Source: Echinarachnius parma (taxonomy: Eukaryota > Echinodermata > Echinoidea > Clypeasteroida > Echinarachniidae). Taken from it: a stretch of DNA of 64,000 nt. The stretch spans positions 18,118 through 82,117 of the forward strand of contig JBAMJV010009042.1 of assembly GCA_037951105.1 (NCBI GenBank), written 5' to 3'. A program made the translations under genes and the position numbers. The notes under the pieces are model-generated. The model had not been told where the DNA came from. It did no database searches and saw only the letters and a list, made by a program, of their open reading frames with translations. Below are positions 25,201 to 37,200 of the stretch, one piece after another. The number at the start of each line of letters is the position of its first letter. The first letter of the stretch is position 1.

Positions 25201-28200
25201 GGATAGATTAAGCCCAGATATTTATATTTCACGAAAATATAAGTTGTGTCAATGTTAAAAAAACATGTTTGAAGTTAGTTCACTTAATTTCAATTTTGAC
25301 CATGTTGGTTGACACATTTGGCATCTTTAAAAAAACCAGTGCCTTATAGAAACCATTTAGAACATGAATTACCAAAAAAATGGACCATCGTCTCCAAGCC
25401 TAGTACATGAAATTATATGAGATCATCAACATGACAAAAATACAAAAATGAGCGCAACTAGTATAAATATGAGGATGGAGGGGGGGGGGGTATTCCCACT
25501 TTTCTCCACCACACCCTCCCCCTCCCCCTTCTACCTATGTCTGCCATGAAATGTACGCAGTCATCATACGCTAATCTATTAAACACATGTTGTTTAATGA
25601 GTGCACTTTCAACATAGAGTTAGAAAATTGAGGGCTTGGGAGGGGGTGTCCTGGGCCCCTTTTCTCCATTCCACACCCCCCCCCCCCCCTTCCGTTTACT
25701 CAACCCTCCGATGAAGTATACATCATAGTTCACTTGTATATCAATAACATTATACTATGCAAATATAACATAAGTGAAACTTTCAACATAGGAGAAATGA
25801 GGGGTGGGGTCGCACTCCCCCCCACCACCCTCCCATTTCCCCATTTTCCCCCCTAAAATAATCATCTATTAATTATAGTGGACATTTTGAGTCTCACGCG
25901 TGACCTTTTCCCCATAAACGTGTAAAGAAACTGTTATGTACCCCATGAAATGTTGTACAAATTCACTTTGCACCCCCTTTTTTCAAAAACCCTCTCCCGC
26001 CCCTCAACGTCATAATTAGCAAACTTCCACGGGGAAAATTAAATGTTATGATGATAAGAATGAACTGTGAAAATTTCATGCTTTCTTCATTTTGTGCACA
26101 ATTGTTATGATTTCAAGCCCTTAGCTGCCTAACTATGACACAAACCTGAATGATAAGAAATCAACTTTGGGAAAAAATAGAGCTTCCCCGGGATTTGAAC
26201 CTGAGACCTCCGGATTGCTAGAATGGTGTTTTACTGACTGAGCTAGAAAGCTCCTGTGACGGTTTGTACTTCCTTGAAGTTGAAACCCTTTTTAATGCCC
26301 GTGATGGTCATAAACTTTATAATAAACCTGACACAAACCCAGGCCTGCACAAACCCGAATGATAAGAAATCAACTTAAATGGATATGTGTGAGGGATTTT
26401 TGTATAAATTAAATTCAAAGATAGAGGAAACTAACCAGAAATATATAATATAAATGAAACAAAAAATAGCAAAGTTATTATTGTCAAATTGTTGCAGTCT
26501 AGTTTAAATACAAGATGGTAGTCCGTACAATGATAGGGGGAAAAAATCCATATTTATGGTATGACCTATTTAAAACTAATCTTTATAATGCATTATCTTT
26601 AGGCTTGAGCATAATTCAACAGAAACCTATTTTCATCTTCCTGGAGAAAATATGTCAAATTTATGGGCATCCAAATTGATACGTCCTTAACCTATGCAAA
26701 AGGGAAAATATGTACAGCGCTCTGAACATGCATGGAAGTTACACGTGTGTGTAATACTGCAGCATAAATTATGCAGGACAAACATTCCTTGCCGACCGCA
26801 ATTTCGGCCGCAGATTGATTCGACTTGAGCAAAATTAATTTCCAATTTGCAGTGGAAAGCTTTCCTTGCTTTATTTTTCCTCCCAATTTCCGAAGCCCAT
26901 ATATAGTCCTCGTTTGATACACCATTTGAATGGGTAATGAATTGGGGAAGGGGGGGGGGGGGGGGGGGTAGGGGGATTTTCAGATGAATGGATGTATTAC
27001 TGTATTACGTGACCTCCCCAGTGGAATAGGTAGTATCTGGGACGTTATTAGGCAAACTCAGAACAAAATTTAAGCAGTGAACAAAATCATAACATGGGAG
27101 CTAAGGGCAATTTAGCCCCCAAAATGCTAACAAAAAGGCCCATGAAAATCATGAAAGAGCACCTGCTTTTTACCACAGAGTTGGTTGTAAAATATATCTT
27201 TGGGGAAAGTTTAATGTAAGCAAGCTTGGAAAATGCCTTCCAAAATAAAAATGTTATTTTGTTTCCGGGGGATGGGGGAGGATCGTCCTGTAAATAAATT
27301 TATCATGTGACCTCGGTAGTGGAATTGGTAATTAATGTATGTGGGACGATATTAGGCAAGCTCGGAATAGAATTGGAGAACTGCGCACATTATCCCAATT
27401 CATTTCAGTTTGCAGTTTTGATCCGTCATTGACAACAGGGCAATTCCACGGTAACGGAAGGACATTCAGACGCAATTTTTGAAATTAAATCAAATAATTC
27501 CAGAATCCTGCTTATGATTCATCATTGTAAATTACATTTCTGAGACTCTTGGTGGGACACCTTTGATTTCCTATTTTTAAATTATTTTTTTTTACATTAC
27601 GTTTATTAGATATGGACACTAATAAGGCCGGTAACGGAAGGACGGCAAAATGGACATGGATTTTCAAGTCCTTTAGTTATGATTCAATCTCTGTGAAGTT
27701 AAGAGGACTATCATGTTATATTGGCTCATAGTCCATTCCCTAATGTTCTAAGAGTATAACAACACTTATTTGAAACAAATATGTCTATTGGTATATTAAT
27801 TACAAAAAGTTAATTGCTTCACTGTTCGGTAACGGAAGGACAGTAACGGAAGGACAGAGTTTTTTATTCATTGAAAATATACTTTAGGGCTCTCAAAAGA
27901 CTGAATTTTTAATCTGAACACATAATGTGATATTCAATCATCCAATTTGGTACCTTAAAACAGAAAAATACTAGAAAGGAATGCCAAAAATACAGAAAAT
28001 CTAGAAATAGGCACTGTGTAGTCCCATGTGTATACTAGGTTCATGTATGGTGTCTGTTTCTCCTATCAGGAGACGCCCAATATTTTTTTGAATCATGTAA
28101 ACTGAAAGATATTGTTATGTGATCATGATTTATGAAAAAATAATCCAGAAAAAATATACAAGATTAGAAATAATCCTCATTGGATTTTTCCACTTTTGGC

Positions 28201-31200
28201 TCATTTGGCGTGGAATTGCCCAACAACAGAGTTGGCGGTACTGAAGGGGAGAAGAAAATTGTAAATGAGGAGAAAAATAAAGATTGAGATTTGTGTTTAT
28301 AATAGAAATTCAGATGAAAAATTTCAGATTACAAATTCTGAATAGGATTAGAGTAATGTATAAACTGCCCTAATGCCCTAGCTGCAATTTTAATCAGTTC
28401 TTCAAAATGGAGCAATATCATACATACGTGTAAGTTAATTGTTAATGAGGAGAAATAAAGATTAAGATTTGTGTTTGTAATAGAAATGCAGATGAAAAAT
28501 TTGGATTACAAATTCTGAATGGAATTACAGTAAAGAATAAACTGTCCCAATGCAGTTTAGCCACAATTTTGATCATTTCTTCAAATGGGGCAAAAAACAA
28601 ATTTTTGAAGGTGAATTATGCATGTTTAAAGGATGCAGAGGAGGAAACTCTGGGCTGACTTTTTTTGGTGGTAGAAATGCATTGTTTTTCAGGATGTTTG
28701 TCGAGCGTTCCGGTGAAATAGGTACGATGACGATCCTTTCGGTTTGGGATCAGTTTCAAGTTGTGACCATGTTATTGAGAAACCCTGTTGCTATGTAACT
28801 GACTATTCATTTTCTTTTTGTTGTTCTGTATGTAATGTATACTAGGGCTCCACACGAACCTTTCTTGCTAGTATGCCCAGTATGGTGTGTAAGATAATTT
28901 TTGCTTTCAATTTGTGATGGCCGAGACAAACATTTACTGACCCCAACATTTGCAAATCTAGTTACCCGATTGGGCCACTAACATTTGACTTTCATGAAAT
29001 GTTAATGAAAAAATATGAATTCTTATGCAGTGTTTGTCCTTTATCAAAATAAGTACGTTTACTACCCTAAAAACTCACCCAAACTTGCAATTTTTTGCAT
29101 GCAAATAGAATTTTGGTAACACCAATTTCCATTGTTTTAATTCAGTCATGCATGAATTACGTGCCATAAGTTGTACATCAAATGGAAGAAGAGAAACAGA
29201 GCTTTTCATACATGTACATGTATATCTCATCAAAGAAATTATTCATTATGACAGAAAATTTCTGCCATGAAATCCAGTTTCTTTTTTTCTGGGACACACT
29301 GTAGAGGGTTTTGTCAAAGAGCAATAGCTCCTTGGTTTTATGGCCACCTGTCTATTGCAGCCAACCTACCTATAGATATTGGCAACCAAACATGTTCCCA
29401 TGAAGAGAAAAACAATTTTATGGAACCTGTCTAATAAGGCCGAGTCGGTTCGGTCGATCACACCGGGTTCCGACCGTTTCAATCGGTACCCGGTTTCGTT
29501 TTATCGGAAATGGTGCCCGAAAAAAAAAGTAATAAATAAAATGTTACAAAAGAAATTAAGATTATCACTTAATGTAGCGGAATTCAAATAAAAACGGGGC
29601 AATCGATATCATTTACTTTAAAGAGTGGTTATTTTCGAGAAATTCTTGATTTGTTACTTTGTTTGACAGTCAGAAACAGTGCAATTTTGCCGATGCTTGA
29701 ACGATTGCGTGATTTTATTGCGTGAATTTATCGGGATACCGGTTCCCGACCGGTTATAGTTTATCGGTACCCGGTTTTGAAAATATCCGACATGACTCAG
29801 CCTTACTGTCTAAAGACGTCACCTGTTTGGAGTGGCCACTTCATAGGTTTGACTATATAGTTTTCTTCCTCAAAAAAAAAAATCAACATCAGGTAGCTTA
29901 GGTAGGTGCACGATACATTTGGAGATGACGTAAGTCCCAATCTGTGTTAATTGCCATGCAGAGGACGTGCCGAGGGGAATAGAGATATGTGCATTAAATT
30001 GATAACAAATTTCAGCCGTGGTCAATGAACTACTATGTAGTGCTTCTCAAGAAATAGTCTAGGTTCCTGGACTCTTTATACTCCATATATCGCACGACGC
30101 CTTGTGAATCTGAACACCCAGTGAATCTGTTGGGCCGCTAAAAAAGGTATATGGCCAAATCGATGATGTTGCGCAGAACTCTCGTTGGCGGCGCTATAGG
30201 GGGATAAACCATATAATCGTGTTAAAAACAGGGTATACAGGTTCAGGATCTGAACTACTCAAGAAGAGGAAAAGGGATCCTTTAGAAGGGGGAGAAAGGG
30301 AGAGATATGGGTGGTGGTGGTGGTGGGATAAAGCAATGCTAGAAATTAGCACTGGCCCGGGGCAACTGAATAAGCTTCTGGCCATGTACTGCCATATTTT
30401 ACTTGCCCAAACGGGCAATTAAAAATTAGCTTCAGGCCACCAAACTTGGATGAATGCAAAATTGTACTTGCCCAAACTGGCAACCAAACATAGAAGCGCA
30501 AGAATTTTTGTCTTCACTTGGAGCTACCCCATTCAGATTTCGGACCACTACAATTTGGGGGGAGGCAAATCTTGATTTTACATGTCTGTCTGGGCAGCAA
30601 GAGAAAAAGTCAACTACCGTATTTGTCGGTGTATTAACCGCTCCGGTGTATTAACCGCACCCCCTAAAAAAAATAAATAAAATAAAAAGTGCATTTAATA
30701 TGGTCGTGTATTAACCGCACCCCCTTTTTTTTTTTTTTTTTTTTGAAAAAAGGTGCGGGTAATACACCGACAAATACGGTACTTGCATTGGATACAGGGA
30801 GGGAGACAGAGCAATGTAAACTTGAATTCAACATTTGTATTTGTACAGCTTATTTTTGTAAAGCAATTATATCTGTGATAAACATGACAAGAATTATATC
30901 ATGTTTGACGATTAATTGCCAATTTAAGTAAACATAGTAAATGTAGATGGAGAACTAAAAAGCTTTACAATTTTTCATTTAAATGGCTCTCAAAGTGCCT
31001 TAATGGGTACAGCAGATACACCGCTATACTTGTCATTCACATTCTATGTGGCTGATGCTATGTATCCATTACAGTGAAGTTTCACAGACAGGACGTATGA
31101 CAATTGTTTGCGGAGCCATTGTGTGTTTTGACGTGGATCTGTTTGTCTTTGGGTTTTTGACACTCATTTTCTCAGCCGTCCACCAGAAATAGCACGTTTC

Positions 31201-34200
31201 CCAGCCAGAGTAAACAGTATGCCAATTGACACAATTATTGTGACATTGAGCCTCCTTTCTGTAACTCTCGCTTATTCTTTCTCTTCTTTTTTTTCTCTCT
31301 CTCTGTTACCCTTTCTTACTTTTTCTTACTCTGTCATACTCCTTCTTTCTTTCTCTCTTTGTTAATCACCCATATATTGTACACTTTAAAACAAAGCTGC
31401 CAACTAGTATGTTTTTATCATATTAAAGGTGCACCTGTAAAGTATCAGATATTGCCCAAAATGACATTTGAGACTTCAATCCTGTACCAAAATCATTGTA
31501 AGATATGTCCAAATGATGTGTGAAAGTTTCATTGAAAAAGAACACTGCTTTCCTGGTTTAAAAAGCAAAAATATGCGTCGGCTTTTACAACAAATTGCTG
31601 TATGACGTTTATGAGGTTTATGACCGTTCATTAACGCTCTTGAGCTGAATGATAGATATCGTCATACCAAAGTGGCATTTTAAAAAATCAACCCTATTTT
31701 ATTCTTCTCTTACCATAAGCTAAACAACACGGTACAAGAGAAACAAGAGGCTCCAAGTAATTTTCATGGAGTTAGACACTTAACAGGCATCCCTTTAAGG
31801 ATGTTTTTCATCATGAATATAAAAAAGGAAACAATTTTTTTAATGAAAAATATACATTTAAATTTTGTGTAGCATACTAACTAATGAGCACGATTTCCCG
31901 CCAGAGTAAACAGTATGCCAATTGACACAATTATTGTGACATTGAGCATTACTCTCTTCGCTCTGTCCCCCCTTTAACTAGCTTGCTCATGGGTCGGTCT
32001 TCTTTTTCTTTCTCTTATCCTCTCTTACTTTTTCTTTACTTTCTCTGTTACTCACATTACACATGTGTACATAATACATGTACACACAGCTGTATGTTTG
32101 TGCCATAGTATATTATTAATCATCTAAAATGAGGAAATGTTTTTTCAAGTGAAAACTATACGTTTTTCAACAATTTGATGTAGCATGTTTGTACTTTGAT
32201 CAGCACAATTCCCAGCCAGTGTAAACAGTACGCCATTGGCACAATTATTGAGACATATTATGTATGTTATTAATCATCTAAAATAAGAAAATGTTTTTTT
32301 CAAGTGAAAACTATACGTTTTTCAACAATTTCATTCAGCATGCTTGTACTTTGATCAGCACAATTCCCAGCCAGTGTAAACAGGATGCCTAATTGGCACA
32401 ATTATTGAGTCATTGAGCATATTTTGCTCTCCGTCCCTTTCAACATTATACCAATTTGTACAATTATAGTGACATTGAACATACTTCCCTTACATGTACT
32501 CTCTGTCAATCATATATACAAATAGGTAAGGTGAGCTGCCAGCTAGTATTAAAGGGACAGATCCTCTTTTACAAAACGTCTGAACAGTTTCCAGTTGACG
32601 GATGGGGATGAATGTAACACACACAAAAAAAATCAGATCGAACAGCCCTATAATTTGGATTCTATGAATGAAAAACGAATGCGTCCCTCCATCAGACTAT
32701 ATATCGGTCAATAAAAGAGTTTAACTGATTTAGCATAATATTACAACTATATTGTACTTATTCTTGCAAAGGTATTGTGAAGCCGACATTTGTAAAGGTA
32801 TGTCATGGGCAAAAATCTCAAAAATGAAGAATATGTAATTACATGTAGTCAGTAGCGAGGTTTGGTTATTTTACCTAGTGTGCGGTCATGCTATTCGTAT
32901 GTGTGTGCGGGTCACGTAGCTAGCGCGAGTCACGTAGGGGTCACGCATAGCGTTGTGGTACTTCTTGGAATCCCTGTACGAACTTCCTCGCTGGGTGAAT
33001 ATACGTATAATGCACAATTGTTTGTTGGACGACGGTTTATTAGTTTTAGGTCTATAACTCGACGAAAAAGAGATTTCAAGCCCTAATTTTTTCAGGCATG
33101 CTATTAAATGACATTTACTTTCATATAAGACAATAATCTCGCAACTTGTGAAATTTGGCTTGCAAAAGAGGATCTGTCCCTTTAACAGAAATGTGAGTTG
33201 CCCAATCGGGCAACCAAACTGGACTATGTATAACGTTTTACTTGTCAGCATCAACTATTACTTGCCCCAAGCAATCATGTTTTTTTTTACATATATTTTT
33301 CATCATACAAAATATGGTTTGATAAAGCATGCTTGGTACATGTAGTTTCCTTATGTACAAAATATGTTTGTATTGGTCTTCACAATAACTTTTGATTACA
33401 TAATGATAATGTTTAATTACATAAGTCATAAACTATTAATTGCACAATAATAATTGTTTGTACTTTTTTCTTTCTTTAATTTTTAACCATTTGCAGAGAG
33501 TCGAGAATGGAGATTTCAACTGGATCATTCCAAACAAATACCTGGCCTTCAGCGGTCCACATCCAAAGAGCAAAATTGAGAACGGTAAGTAATGCACTCA
33601 TAATTTCATAGTAATTATATAGTAACCATAACTGCCTACTTATATCTGGAAGCACAATTGTATTGTCTTTGTCCAGTTAAGAAGATACACCTTGTCCCGT
33701 CCGTTGGTGCCAATTGCAATCACTATGATTTTTGTTTTCCTTGATAAGTTCATATTTTCAATATCTCTTCTTACAGGTTATCCGCACCACACACCAGACT
33801 ATCCCTTTATATGAAAACTTTATATTTTCTATACATCTCTTCTGTTATACAGGATATCTGCACCATGCGCCCTTAGCGTATATCCAACTCTTCTGGAAAC
33901 ACACTATTATGGTCATCATCCAGTTTTGAACAAGAAAATACATGATGCCCAGTTGTGCAAAGCATTATGATCTCTTTTGAATGTGTTATAAATCTCTTGA
34001 AATTAAAACATTGTATTTTGTATCAACTCTTACAGGTTATCCGTACCACGCGCCCGAGGCGTATTTCCCCTACTTCCGTAAGCACAACATTACGGCCATT
34101 GTCCGACTAAACAAGAAGATCTATGACGCGAGACGGTTCTCTGACGCCGGCTTCGACCACTATGACCTCTTCTTCATCGACGGGAGTACGCCCAATGACT

Positions 34201-37200
34201 CCATCCTCCAGAAGTTCCTCACGATATCGGAGAGCTCAGAGGGTGGCTTAGCAGTGCACTGTAAAGGTATAGAAAGCTTAGTCTTCTAAAATATCTAAAG
34301 AGTAGGGTTTTTGTCACCAAAGACTTGTAAGAAAAAACATGGGGGTTGTTTCACAAAGATCCTAAGTTGAACTTAACTCTAAATTGGACGTAAAAAGTAT
34401 GGAAAGCCATTTGTAGCCTTGGAATAAAATATATTCATATATGCAAAAATGCAAGTATTTTAGACTTATCATAAATTGTACATCAAGAACATGAAATACC
34501 CTTGATAATAGGAAATATCAATGGTTTGAATCAACATTTTACAAAATTGTTTCAAAGAAACTAATGGCTTTCCATAATTTTTAAGTCCAACTTAGAGTTA
34601 AGTTCATCTTAGGATCTTTGTGAAACACCCCCCATGGTCGCAACAAGTCAATCAAATTTTGTAGTGCAATCTCTAAACTGTTATGAAAAATACCATCCAT
34701 GAAATCACTCTCGCTTCACTTTCAACAAAGCCATGGGTCTAGAGAGATTATACCAACAGTTCTCTCTAGGACTACCACAGTCCTTTTTAGGACTATCCTA
34801 GAAAGAATACCAACATTCCTTTTCAGGACTCACCAATCCTCTCCTCATACATGGTGCAACCGCAAATCACACATATTATCTACACCACCATGGAAGCCAA
34901 TACTTACATGCAACATTTATTCCATTTCATTGTATATATATTTCAACGTTATTTAACCAATCTCCTGAACTTGTAAGATTGTTCGAGTTAGTTGATTTTA
35001 TGAATTGTCTTCAAATCAAATATGTATTATAATTTTGTTTTCTGTCGCTTGATCAAGGATTTTTGCAACACAATTCATAAATATGTAATTTTTTTCTTTT
35101 TCCAGCTGGTCTTGGTAGGACGGGTACGCTGATTGGGTGTTACATCATGAAGCACTTCCGATTCACAGCGGCAGAGGCCATTGCATGGATGCGGATATGT
35201 AGGCCTGGCTCTGTCATCGGGCCACAACAAAACTACATGGAAGAGTGAGTAATATTGTTATTGATGATGATGATGATGACGATGACGATGACTTTTGCGA
35301 CGACGCCCAGGGCTGGTGCAGGAGCTGGTGGTGGTATTGATGAGGATGATGGTGGTGATAATGGTGATGTTGATGGTAATGATGATGACAAGAATGACGA
35401 GTAGGATGATAATGACAATAATGAGTGACTATGGTGGCGATGATGATGATGATTATATTGATGCTGATGTTGATGATTGTGATAATGTTGAAGATGATGA
35501 TCAATAACAATTGCTAGCAGACTGAGTTTTGTTCTCTACTTTTCTTCCTGTTCATTTGAATTCATCTTTGAATTAACTTGTACATCTTTGTGACTGTTGC
35601 AGAAAACAAGCGAGCATGTGGGTTCAGGGCGACATCTTCAGGAAGAAGGCGAGAGAAGGGCAGCTAGCGAACAAGTACAGCGTGTCCAGGCTAGTAGGCG
35701 GTGTGGACGACATCTCCATCAACGACAACGACGGCAGACGGTCGGCCCTCAACGAGAACGACGGGAGGCATTCATACGGGGTAAACAATTGTGTGAAGAA
35801 GGCGTGAATTTGTAGTGATGTGATGTTATCATGAATGACATGTAAGTTTTAATTTTAGGTCAAAATATCAAAGAGTAATATACCAGAAAATTAAAAAATC
35901 TTAGCAATCATGATAGAACTCAATGAGTATGAAGTGAGGCAATCTTAGATGATGACAAAAAGTAGCCATAATATTGAATTTTAAAGTAATTTGGACAGAT
36001 AAACCATGCCAGATACAGTTAAACCTACTCTAGTGACTCTCGTGACTCTAGAAACACAATCTGTATCCCTAGAAAGCAGTTTACATGTAAATGAACCTGT
36101 CTATAAAGTCCACTTGCTTATAAAGACCACCCTTTTATGTCTTGGGTCCAGACTTCATGGGCAGGTTTGTCAGTCTTAACACTTGGTACAGCTGTAGAAG
36201 CATTATGTGTATTTTGTGTGCAACTTTGCATCATCTTTGCTGCATTATTAAAGACTTGGGAGAATGGCCTCCTTCATATATCCTATTCAAGGGCACTCAT
36301 GCATGCTATTGTGCTATTGAAAGGCCATGGTGCGCTGGTCAGTTAGTATTGATTTGATATGGGTACTATTTACCTATTTTGCCATATTGATTTTAACGGC
36401 CATTTGAAGTGAAGATTTTTCTTTCCACCAAGGCTATGCTGAGCTGGTAGAACTATGGTGTATATTGATTTTAAATGGATTTAAGCTGTATGAACCCAAG
36501 CAAACTGATTAGTGAGCCATTTCCTAATGATCCTTACTAAACCTTTATTAGGATATGAACTCAGCTGTGTAAAGCATACTACAGCCATACAGTAGGTAGA
36601 CTTTGATACATTGACCAAAATAAGATGTTTATCTGAAAGGGATCTAGTAGCTATGTTGACATGTTCAAAAACTTACAACGGGTTGATAAAATGTGAATTT
36701 CTGTGATCTGATATGTCCACTGAGTAATGAGCAAAAATGCAAAATGATATAAGCTAACTTATTGCACTAACTACAAAAATTCAGTCATAAATATCTTTAT
36801 AATGAAAGAGAACTTCAATACCAAAACTTATTCTATTCTTCTATTGGTAATGAAAATACAAGGTATGTGAGAACCGCTAGAGTTCTAACTATTATAGTTT
36901 TGTGGATTTTGACAATGTTACTAGATCCCTTTAATGAGGCTGTCATGTAACAGTTAAAATATTTTGGTTCATTTCTTAGTAAAAGTGTGTAAATTTTGTG
37001 GGACAATTATTTATTAATTTGTGCCAAATGTTGATCAGGTTTCTTGTTTGTTAATTTAATAATTATTTAAGCGCAGTAGGGTATATATTTCTAGTAGCTG
37101 CGCTATATAAATGTTCATATCATTATTATTATTATTATTTTTTATTTTGTTTCCTTTTCCTGCAGCCAAGCGAGGCGTACAAGCTACGATCAACCCTTGG

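Larger units (their letters stand above)
19213..33496 (+). other. 14.3-kb CDC14 intron, dense with nested transposon remnants
   Basis: It is bounded by the gtaagt donor and a tttgcag acceptor. From left to right it holds a tRNA-like repeat split by J elements, a GCGC-tipped element, a fold-back element split by a 3.5-kb TTAA element, AT-rich DNA with C/G homopolymers (25340-25990), a second tRNA-like repeat, a C-rich dispersed repeat, a four-motif element, a hAT-like element in a TA element, a J element split by a TA palindrome, tandem repeats, and two TTAA elements. No exon was recognised within it. Confidence 0.85.

Noticed and set aside
32886-33254. 122-codon minus-strand frame
   Set aside because: It crosses the right boundary of the TTAA element 32553-33181 and has no motif; a chance frame.
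35214-35510. Ser/His-rich and Asp/Met-rich frames on both strands
   Set aside because: Translations of the GAT microsatellite; the coding exon ends at 35244.
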